From Planctomycetota bacterium (GTDB lineage: Bacteria > Planctomycetota > OFTM77): a stretch of DNA of 37,292 nt. The DNA lies in contig JAJDCO010000145.1 in the NCBI GenBank assembly GCA_029260795.1, forward strand, positions 1 through 37,292, written 5' to 3'. The notes beneath the pieces were generated by a model. That model was given only the letters and a program-made list of their open reading frames with translations, ran no database searches and was not told the origin of the DNA. Positions within the stretch are counted from its first letter, which is position 1. Every line of letters begins with the position of its first letter. Shown piece by piece: positions 8,244 to 14,722 of the stretch. Both the position numbers and the translations under genes were made by a program.

Positions 8244-9457
8244 GCGAAGCACGCTCGGAGGATCGTGGCCCGCAGGTCTTCCTGGTCTGCGGCGAGGTCT
8301 CCGGCGAGACGCATGCCGTCAACCTCGCGCGAAGACTTCGAGAGCTCCGTCCCGATGTGAGGTTGGTCGGCTTCGGAGGCCAGCGGCTGGAAGAGGCTGG
8401 TTGCCGAGTGCTGTTCGATCTCGTCGACATAGCCGTGATGGGCATCTCGGCGGTGCTAAAGCAGCTCGGCACCTTCTTGCACGTCCTGCGGCTCTTTCAT
8501 CGCCAGCTGGCGACCGATCCCCCCGACCTCGTGGTGTTGATCGACTACCCGGGGCTCAACTTCAAGATCGCCCAGATCGCGCGAGCTCACGGGATCCCCG
8601 TCTACTACTACATCTGCCCCCAGCTCTGGGCCTGGGGGCCGTGGCGCCTTCGGCGAGCTCGGCGGCTCATGGAGAAGGCGCTCGCCATTCTGCCTTTCGA
8701 GAAGCCCTTCTTCGAACGCCACGGAATCGAGACGGAGTACGTCGGGCATCCCTTGATCGACAATCTCGATGCCTACTCGTTCGATCGGTCGACGTTGGAT
8801 CGATTGGCCGGCGACGATCCTCCCTGCCTGGGCTTACTTCCCGGCAGCCGACGGCAAGAGGTCGAAGCGAACCTCCCGACGATGCTGTCCGTCGCGAAGG
8901 TGATGATGGAGCGAGGACTCTCGATCCGAGTGGCGATCCCGCCGGCCCGCGACCGCCTCCTCGAGCCGATCGGGCGGATCGTCGCCGAGAGCGGCGTGAC
9001 TGCTGAGATCCTGCCAGATCGGGTCTACGAGGTCATGAAGGGGTCTTACGCCTGCTTGGTGACCTCGGGGACCGCCGTCCTGGAGACCGCCTACCTAGGC
9101 ACCCCCCTCGCCGTGCTGTATCGCCTTACTCCCTTTGCAGATACGGTTCGTAAGCTGCTTCTCTCCGTTCCGTACATCGCGTCGATCAACCTCATTGCTC
9201 GGCGAGAGATCGTGCCCGAGTTCTGTGGCCACGCGGATCCGACGCTCGAGCTGGTGAGCTTCTTCGAACGCCTTTGGGCGGACCCGGAAGAGCACCGATC
9301 CCGGGCCGACGAGCTCGATCAGGCGCGAGCGCTGTACGACCGCAAGGGGGCGACCCGCACGGCGGCCGGTGAGGTCGCCCGACGCCTGGGCGAGCTGTTT
9401 CCGACCCCTGAGCCGGCGTCAGCACCCGCCTCCAACGAGACAGCCGCTGGCGCCTGA
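8240..9457 (+). CDS. lpxB: Lipid-A-disaccharide synthase
   Basis: LpxB is the GT19 glycosyltransferase that joins UDP-2,3-diacylglucosamine and lipid X into the lipid A disaccharide at the inner membrane. The 405-aa product shows the family motifs in order: CGEVSGETHA near the N-terminus, IDYPGLNFKIA, YYICPQLWAWGPWR, LPFEKPFFERHGI followed by EYVGHPLID, LGLLPGSRRQEVEANLP and VTSGTAVLETAYLGTP. Length matches the family (about 380-400). I chose GTG 8240 rather than the upstream in-frame ATG at 8078 because the latter adds 54 residues without homology and overlaps the preceding gene by 166 nt, while GTG gives a 4-nt overlap. Its presence indicates a lipid A outer membrane. Other lpx genes are not in the window. 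Confidence 0.95.
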   Translation: MSEARSEDRGPQVFLVCGEVSGETHAVNLARRLRELRPDVRLVGFGGQRLEEAGCRVLFDLVDIAVMGISAVLKQLGTFLHVLRLFHRQLATDPPDLVVLIDYPGLNFKIAQIARAHGIPVYYYICPQLWAWGPWRLRRARRLMEKALAILPFEKPFFERHGIETEYVGHPLIDNLDAYSFDRSTLDRLAGDDPPCLGLLPGSRRQEVEANLPTMLSVAKVMMERGLSIRVAIPPARDRLLEPIGRIVAESGVTAEILPDRVYEVMKGSYACLVTSGTAVLETAYLGTPLAVLYRLTPFADTVRKLLLSVPYIASINLIARREIVPEFCGHADPTLELVSFFERLWADPEEHRSRADELDQARALYDRKGATRTAAGEVARRLGELFPTPEPASAPASNETAAGA

Positions 9458-9523
9458 GGTCACCTCGCACTGCGTTTTTCAGGGAAAGAGAATATCTCGG
9501 TGCGGAGCCACGAATATACTCCC

Positions 9524-10117
9524 ATGACCATGAGCACGACCGAAATCGCCAGCGAGGCCACGGACGCCCAGCTCATTCGCGAGTCTCGCACTGGCCACAG
9601 CGATCGCTTCGAGGAGCTGGTCAACCGGTACAGGCGACGAGCGTTCTTCGCCGCTCTCAGCTTCATGAGGAATCAGGAAGACGCCCTCGACGTCGTCCAA
9701 GAGTCGTTCATGAAGGCCTTCCGCGCTCTCGGCGATTTCGATCTGCGCTATCCCTTCTATCCCTGGTTCCACAAGATCGTGAAGAACACGGCGTTCTCGC
9801 TTCTGCGCAAGAAGAAGCGGGCGCGCTTTTTTTCTTTGCATCGAGTCTTCAAGGACGGCGACGAGCAGGTCTGGGACGTTCCCGACAGGACGATGGACCC
9901 GGCCCTTTTGATCGACCGCAGCCAGAAGAACGAGGCCCTTCTCAAGGCCATGTCGGAGCTGGGCGACAAGGAGCGAGAGATCCTGTTCCTGAGGCACTTT
10001 CAGGAGCTCTCCTACAAGGAGATCGCCGAGGTGCTCCAGATCCCGATCGGGACGGTCATGTCGCGGCTTTATCACGCCCGCGCCAAACTCAAGGACCGAG
10101 TGGAGCGCTATCTGTGA
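9524..10117 (+). CDS. ECF-type RNA polymerase sigma factor
   Basis: The 197-aa product has region 2 (FEELVNRYRRRAFFAALSFMRNQEDALDVVQESFMKAF, then PWFHKIVKNTAFSLLRKKKR) and region 4 (ELGDKEREILFLRHFQELSYKEIAEVLQIPIGTVMSRLYHARAKLKD), so it is a group 4 sigma factor that redirects RNA polymerase, likely to a stress or envelope regulon. The start is uncertain: GTG 9500 has AGGGAAAGAG upstream, while ATG 9524 and ATG 9530 start just before the conserved region; I used 9524. The gene is 36 nt upstream of an anti-sigma-like membrane protein, its probable regulator, and a YbjQ-family gene completes the set. Confidence 0.9.
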   Translation: MTMSTTEIASEATDAQLIRESRTGHSDRFEELVNRYRRRAFFAALSFMRNQEDALDVVQESFMKAFRALGDFDLRYPFYPWFHKIVKNTAFSLLRKKKRARFFSLHRVFKDGDEQVWDVPDRTMDPALLIDRSQKNEALLKAMSELGDKEREILFLRHFQELSYKEIAEVLQIPIGTVMSRLYHARAKLKDRVERYL

Positions 10118-10153
10118 GCGAGAAGACACTCGCCAACGAGGAGTCCGGAAGCA

Positions 10154-10591
10154 ATGGCCGGTGACGAACGCCAACAGCAGCTGATGATGGCCTATGTGGA
10201 TGACGAGCTCGACCCGCGAGAGCGTGAGGAGTTCCGTGCCCAGATGGCCGCTGACCCGGAGCTGGCGCGCGAGGTGACCCAGTTCCAAAACCTGGCGACC
10301 ATGACACGCGATCTGAAGCTGAAGGAGCCGACCGACTACGAGTGGGACCGGTTCTGGGCCAGCCTCTTCAATCGGCTGGAACGCCAAACGGGATGGGTAC
10401 TGTTCTCGCTCGGGGTTCTGTTGCTCGTCGGATATGCGGCCTTCGAGTTCCTCAGCGCGGACTCGATCGAGCTCCCGTGGAAGCTCGGCGGCTGCGGGCT
10501 CTTTGCAGGCGCCGGGCTCTTGTTTCTATCCGTGTTACGAGGCCGGCTCCGCACCATGAAGTACGACCGCTATCGGGGAGTGAAGCGATGA
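10154..10591 (+). CDS. Putative anti-sigma factor, two membrane spans, no zinc ligands
   Basis: This 145-aa product lies directly after the ECF sigma gene. Its N-terminus (MMAYVDDELDPREREEFRAQMAADPELAREV, residues 11-41) looks like the helical sigma-binding start of ZAS anti-sigma factors, but the usual HxxxCxxC zinc ligands are absent; the second helix ends in ADPELAR where CPxC is expected. Two hydrophobic segments follow (about 81-101 and 111-129), so it is an inner-membrane protein with a cytoplasmic N-terminal domain. It would hold the sigma factor inactive until a signal arrives; this role comes from position and the N-terminal pattern. GGAAG precedes the ATG, and its stop overlaps the next start (ATGA). 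Confidence 0.75.
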   Translation: MAGDERQQQLMMAYVDDELDPREREEFRAQMAADPELAREVTQFQNLATMTRDLKLKEPTDYEWDRFWASLFNRLERQTGWVLFSLGVLLLVGYAAFEFLSADSIELPWKLGGCGLFAGAGLLFLSVLRGRLRTMKYDRYRGVKR

Positions 10592-10908
10592 TGATCGTCA
10601 CGACGAACGAGATCCCCGGCAAGCGCATCGTCAAGACTCTCGGCCTCGTCCGCGGCAATACGATTCGCTGTCGATCGATCGTCCGAGACATTACTGCCTT
10701 CCTCAAGCACTTCGTCGGCGGTGAGATCGAAGACTATACGAAGCTCTTTGGCGAATCCCGCGAGCAGGCACTCGATCGCATGATCGAAGAAGCGCACGCC
10801 CTTCAAGCCAACGCAATCGTCGGTCACCGATTCGCCAGCTCCGAGATCATGGCCGGCGCCGCCGAGCTCCTCGCCTATGGCACCGCCGTCTGGGTCGAGG
10901 ATCTCTGA
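10588..10908 (+). CDS. YbjQ/UPF0145 family protein
   Basis: The 106-aa product matches the YbjQ (DUF74, 'heavy-metal-binding') family in length and pattern: the start MIVTTNEIPGKRIVKTLGLVRG, a central GESREQALDRMIEEAHALQANAIVG, and a C-terminal AYGTAVWVE. Members form ring-like oligomers; their biochemical role is not settled. It is cytoplasmic, with no signal or membrane segment. The start ATG overlaps the stop of the anti-sigma-like gene by 4 nt, so the two are probably translated together, which suggests that this protein belongs to the response controlled by the upstream sigma factor. A second ATG at 10591 could also be used. Confidence 0.88.
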   Translation: MMIVTTNEIPGKRIVKTLGLVRGNTIRCRSIVRDITAFLKHFVGGEIEDYTKLFGESREQALDRMIEEAHALQANAIVGHRFASSEIMAGAAELLAYGTAVWVEDL

Positions 10909-10914
10909 GGCAGC

Positions 10915-10943
10915 GTCCGACGGACGACTCTGACCCGTCGGAC
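10915..10943. terminator. Hairpin between convergent genes, possible bidirectional terminator
   Basis: GTCCGACGG (10915-10923) and CCGTCGGAC (10935-10943) form a perfect 9-bp stem with an 11-nt loop in the 64-nt gap between the convergent YbjQ and glycosyltransferase genes. There is no T-tract on either side, so termination would be weak or factor-assisted. Confidence 0.45.
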
Positions 10944-10972
10944 GACTCCGACCCCGGACGCCCAACGTCGGC

Positions 10973-12280
10973 TCAGGAGCCCCCGACCTTCGAGAGCGCT
11001 TCGCGGCGGGACGACGGAGCGTTCGATGCAGACGACGGGCGAGGGACTTCCGACGGCTCGTCTTGCGAGGCGGCCTCGTGCCATAACGCCTCATAGGCGG
11101 CCCAGAGCTGCGGCTCCTGGTGCTGCCAGGCGAGCCGTTGCTCGACGCGCTTCCGCCCGATCTGGCCGAGGCGTTGCCGAAGCTCGGAATCATCGGCCAA
11201 TCGCTCGATGCAGTCGGCGAAGGCCTCGATGCGATTCGGTTCGGCATAGAGCGCGGCATCGCCTCCCGACACACGCGTCTCGACCAGATCGAATGCCACC
11301 AGCGGCTTGCCCAGGGCCATGTACTCCATGACCTTGTTCATCGTCGACACATCATTGAGCGGATTGCTCGGATCCGGCTGCGCGCAGAGGTCACACGCGG
11401 TCAAGGCACGTCGCAAAGCCGCATCGTCGATCCGGCCCGTGAATCGAACGCGATCGCCGATCTTCAGCTCCGTCGTCAGCTCATCGAGCGTCGGTCGCGC
11501 ATCACCCGAGCCGACCAAGACCGCGCCGATGTCGCTCCGCCCTCGCCGGCCCAGCTCTGCAATGGATTGGAGCAGGAGATCGACTCCGTCTTGGCTGTTC
11601 ATGTTGCCGACGTAGCCGATCAGGGTCGTCACTCCTCGGGGGCAGAACTCGCCTCGCCCACCGGGTGCGGGAGCGAAGGCACCGAGGTCCGGGCCATTCC
11701 GCACGACGAACGTCTTCTCGGGTCGAGCACCCGAACGCGCGATGACGCGTTGCCGATAGGACTCGTTCGTCGACATCACGACATCCGCGAGCCGGACCGT
11801 CCAGCGCTCGCAGGCGAGGAGAAAGCGGTGAGCTCGGCTCCCCTCCCGACCGAAGCGAGCGACGTACAGCTCCGGACACAGGTCGTGATGGTCGAACAAG
11901 AATCGCGTTCCGAAAAAGAGACGAAACGGCGCGGCCACGGCGAACAGGAAGTCCGGCGGGTTACAGGCCTGGATCACGTCGAAGCCGCGGCGCAACCGGA
12001 TGTACAGTGAGAACACGAGCATCATGAAGAGCGAGATCGCGTACTCGAGCACATGGCCGCCAAAGGACTCGAGCTGGCAAACCGGGTAGCGGTACACCGC
12101 CACTCCCTCGACGACCTCGGCGAATCGCTGACCGCGGTAGCGGGGACACAGGACGGTGACCTGCATTCCGGCAGCTCGCAGAGAGCGCGCCTGACGGCGA
12201 ACGCGAGAGTCGAGCGGATACGAGCCATCCTCGATCAGGATCAAGGTACGCCGCCCGGCGATGCGGCTGGAGTCGGGCAT
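10973..12280 (-). CDS. GT4-family glycosyltransferase
   Basis: The 435-aa product is a GT-B fold glycosyltransferase of the group 1/GT4 type. Seen are the N-terminal LILIEDGSYPLDSRVRRQA segment, CNPPDFLF, the acceptor-side DHHDLCPELY, the hinge YVGNMNSQDGVDLLLQSI, and the nucleotide-sugar site with KVMEYMALGKPLVAFD. Such enzymes act on the cytoplasmic face of the membrane in making polysaccharide, lipopolysaccharide or glycolipid; substrates cannot be read from sequence. The start is set at ATG 12280 (MPDSSRIAGRR) with a GAGGAG site; the in-frame ATG at 12325 would add 15 residues and lacks a ribosome site. It lies 123 nt after the anti-sigma gene and may be transcribed with it. The C-terminal 30 residues are Ser/Pro-rich and nonconserved. 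Confidence 0.88.
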   Translation of the reverse strand: MPDSSRIAGRRTLILIEDGSYPLDSRVRRQARSLRAAGMQVTVLCPRYRGQRFAEVVEGVAVYRYPVCQLESFGGHVLEYAISLFMMLVFSLYIRLRRGFDVIQACNPPDFLFAVAAPFRLFFGTRFLFDHHDLCPELYVARFGREGSRAHRFLLACERWTVRLADVVMSTNESYRQRVIARSGARPEKTFVVRNGPDLGAFAPAPGGRGEFCPRGVTTLIGYVGNMNSQDGVDLLLQSIAELGRRGRSDIGAVLVGSGDARPTLDELTTELKIGDRVRFTGRIDDAALRRALTACDLCAQPDPSNPLNDVSTMNKVMEYMALGKPLVAFDLVETRVSGGDAALYAEPNRIEAFADCIERLADDSELRQRLGQIGRKRVEQRLAWQHQEPQLWAAYEALWHEAASQDEPSEVPRPSSASNAPSSRREALSKVGGS

Positions 12281-12403
12281 GATTCTCCTCGGTTTCGTCG
12301 AAAGGCGAGCCTCCGCTGCCTTCATCGACTCCGAGGCCCCCGCAGCTTGAGCGGGTTACGGCGGGCCCGGAGAGGCACGCCGGATCCGTCGAGCGTTGCC
12401 GTC

Positions 12404-13939
12404 TCAACCGCCGGGGAACCAGAACAGGAGACGGAGCCACGGAGGCGAGCTCGGAGTGGCGCGCTCGGTCGGGGCCGTCTCTTTCTTCGGGGCCGTCGAT
12501 TCCGTGGGCCGCTGATCCCGGGCCGCGGTGTCGCCCGGTTCGGAAAACTCGGCGCGATCCGCGGGCCGGGCACCTGACTTCGAGCGGCCGAGCGTCGGGG
12601 ATCCGGGAGAGCTCGGTCCCGCCGACTCCGGCGTCGCCGGACCCGCTGCTTCGGGCGCGCCCGCCCCGGAGGGAGGGTTCGACTTGGCCCGTTCTCGAGA
12701 ATCCGTGGCCGAACGAGTCGCCGACGAGGCGGCCTCACGAGATCGGACCGTCCGTGCCCGGCCCTCGTCTCGGCTCGGCTGCAAGGTGTCGGTGCGGGTC
12801 AGGCCCTCGGTCGGACGCGGGTCGGGAGCCTCTGCCGTGGCCGCCACCAAATCGTGCACCTGGACATCAATGCCCTGCAATCCCTCCAGGTGAACGGAGA
12901 ACGTCCGCGAGAACTGCTCGAAGCTGCGAGCATCGGGAAAGGTCGCGAGCACGTACTCGCCCGAGCTCAGCCCGAAGTTCCAGGTCGGCTGCGGCGGAGC
13001 CGGGATCTCGAATCCCAAGGAGGTGTCACCCGCCCAGTGCATTTGGACGCCCTCCGGCCCCAGTGTCTCGAGCGCCTTCACCAAGTCCACCTTGGCCTGT
13101 CCCCGAGCCGGGTCGACCGCGCAGATCCAAAGACCGGGCTCGACCGGTACGGCTCGCCGCGAGAGATCGAGGAGTGTGCTGTCGAAGGCCAACGCCGTAT
13201 TGGCGGCCGGGACCGTCGTCTCCGGGCTGAACAGCTCGCTCAGGTTCTCCATGAGATTCCGGGCCTTGTCGCGGATCGCCCCGGGGTTGGGCTCGTTCTC
13301 GAACGACGCGATGCCGTTGTCCCGCTCAGGGCCTTCCGCCTTCGACTCGACGAGCGCTTCGCGATCGTCCGAGCGGCTTCGAACGACCTCGTTGCGCACG
13401 TTGGACTCGAGAGCCTTGCCCGCGAATTCCGTCGACTCGTCGAGCAACGGTTGCTCGACACCGGCACCGGCCGTGTAGCCCATTCGGCGCAGCGAAGTCT
13501 CCGGCGCCTGCGCGTCATCGAGACTCTTGTTCAAGCCGCCGATCATCTCGGGGGCTTGCTTGCGCAGGTAGCCGACCTCCAGATCCGCGACCTCTCGCGC
13601 CGGCGGCGGCTCCGAGTGAAAGAGCTTCAGGCCGATGGCCACGCCAATGAACAACGCGGCGACGGAAGCCGCCGCCGACATCCACGGCCGCCAGCGCAGG
13701 CGGCGAGAGCCACCCGGCTCCTCGATCCGACGAGCCACACCGCGAACGAAGTTGGGTGGAGCCGGCTCGACGGGAGTCTGGGAGAGCAGCGTCACGAGCG
13801 ACTCGAAGCGCTCGAGCTGGTGACGGCAGTCCGGGCACTCGTTCAAGTGCTGCTCGACGAGGCGACGCTCGGCCGGAGTCACCTCTTCGTCGAGGTAAGC
13901 CGAGAGCAGGTCACGAGCTTGTGGTGGACATTGACTCAT
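12404..13939 (-). CDS. Zinc-finger anti-sigma factor with long Pro/Ser/Thr-rich extracytoplasmic tail
   Basis: The 511-aa product starts with a ZAS/zf-HC2 domain (1-50: LLSAYLDEEVTPAERRLVEQHLNECPDCR) with zinc ligands H31, C35 and C38. One membrane span follows at about 86-107. The large outer part includes a folded segment (about 265-365, with LDLSRRAVPVEPGLWICAVDP and the VLATFPDARSFEQFSRTF stretch) and then a disordered tail of roughly 130 residues rich in Pro, Ser, Thr and Ala. It should bind and silence the ECF sigma factor encoded 71 nt upstream and release it on an envelope signal. The tail may reach into or span the wall; that is inference. The ribosome site before ATG 13939 is weak. 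Confidence 0.88.
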   Translation of the reverse strand: MSQCPPQARDLLSAYLDEEVTPAERRLVEQHLNECPDCRHQLERFESLVTLLSQTPVEPAPPNFVRGVARRIEEPGGSRRLRWRPWMSAAASVAALFIGVAIGLKLFHSEPPPAREVADLEVGYLRKQAPEMIGGLNKSLDDAQAPETSLRRMGYTAGAGVEQPLLDESTEFAGKALESNVRNEVVRSRSDDREALVESKAEGPERDNGIASFENEPNPGAIRDKARNLMENLSELFSPETTVPAANTALAFDSTLLDLSRRAVPVEPGLWICAVDPARGQAKVDLVKALETLGPEGVQMHWAGDTSLGFEIPAPPQPTWNFGLSSGEYVLATFPDARSFEQFSRTFSVHLEGLQGIDVQVHDLVAATAEAPDPRPTEGLTRTDTLQPSRDEGRARTVRSREAASSATRSATDSRERAKSNPPSGAGAPEAAGPATPESAGPSSPGSPTLGRSKSGARPADRAEFSEPGDTAARDQRPTESTAPKKETAPTERATPSSPPWLRLLFWFPGG

Positions 13940-14010
13940 GGGTGGATTCCCAGGCGATCGGTTCCTCTCGGAGTGTTCTCCCGAAAGGAGGATCGGATCG
14001 AGGGCCTTCG

Positions 14011-14592
14011 TTACAGGAGATGTCTCAAGCGCTCTTGGAGCACACCTCGGGCTCGATGGAGTCGAGACCGAACCGTGCCGATCGGACAGTCGACCAGATC
14101 AGCGATGGCTTCATAGGAGTGTCCCTCGATGTCGCGCAGGACGACGACCTCGCGGAGCGAGTCCTCCAGGGAGGCGATCGCCTCCTGAATCTGCTCGCCC
14201 ATCTCTCGCTGATCGACGAGCCGGACGGGCTCGTCACGCTCGTCCTCGAGATCGATGGTCGACTCTCGGAACGTGGACTCCGGCTTGCGGAAGATGGAGA
14301 GGGTTCGACCTGCCATGCGCGTCGAGAGCCTCCGCCGGTGGGACAGACACAAGTTCACCGCGATGCGGTACAGCCAGGTGTAGAACGAGGACTCACCCTT
14401 GAACCGATCGATATGGCGGTAGGCCTGCGCAAACGCATCCTGGGCCAGATCCTCGGCTCGGTGACGGTCACCGATGAGCCGATAGACGACGTTGTGAATG
14501 CGATCCTGGTAGCGAGGCACGAGGAGATCGAAGGCTCCTCGTTCTCCCTGCTGACACCGCTCGACGAGTTGTCGGTCTTCTGGCTGATCCAC
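14011..14592 (-). CDS. ECF-type RNA polymerase sigma factor (SigW/RpoE-like)
   Basis: The 193-aa product has clear sigma region 2 (FDLLVPRYQDRIHNVVYRLIGDRHRAEDLAQDAFAQAYRHID, FYTWLYRIAVNLCLSHRRR) and region 4 (LEDSLREVVVLRDIEGHSYEAIADLVDCPIGTVRSRLHRARGVL). It is a group 4 sigma factor. It starts with GTG at 14592, preceded by AAGGTG at suitable spacing; no ATG fits. The zinc-finger anti-sigma gene follows 71 nt downstream, the usual order, and a glycosyltransferase gene lies behind that, so an envelope regulon is plausible. The gene is 130 nt downstream of ftsH on the same strand; I see no clear terminator between them, so read-through is possible. Confidence 0.93.
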   Translation of the reverse strand: MDQPEDRQLVERCQQGERGAFDLLVPRYQDRIHNVVYRLIGDRHRAEDLAQDAFAQAYRHIDRFKGESSFYTWLYRIAVNLCLSHRRRLSTRMAGRTLSIFRKPESTFRESTIDLEDERDEPVRLVDQREMGEQIQEAIASLEDSLREVVVLRDIEGHSYEAIADLVDCPIGTVRSRLHRARGVLQERLRHLL

Positions 14593-14722
14593 GTCTCACA
14601 CCTTGGTGGAGGTTGGACGCACCGACCTGATGGAAGTTCTCGGCTCGTGGCCAGGATACTCGATCGAGGACGATCCGAAAGCTCGCAGCCCCCGGGCGAA
14701 TGACGGGCGCCGCTTCGACAGA

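Noticed and set aside
6680..8314. A minus-strand frame of 544 codons opposite the FGE-like gene
   Set aside because: The plus strand encodes a signal peptide and a complete FGE-fold domain here. The minus frame is an antisense shadow.
8078..9457. A longer lpxB starting at ATG 8078
   Set aside because: The added 54 residues have no LpxB likeness and would run through the small membrane protein gene; GTG 8240 gives a 4-nt overlap.
12854..14116. A plus-strand frame of 420 codons opposite the anti-sigma gene
   Set aside because: The minus strand has a zinc-finger anti-sigma factor with a matching sigma factor upstream; the plus frame has no recognisable domains.
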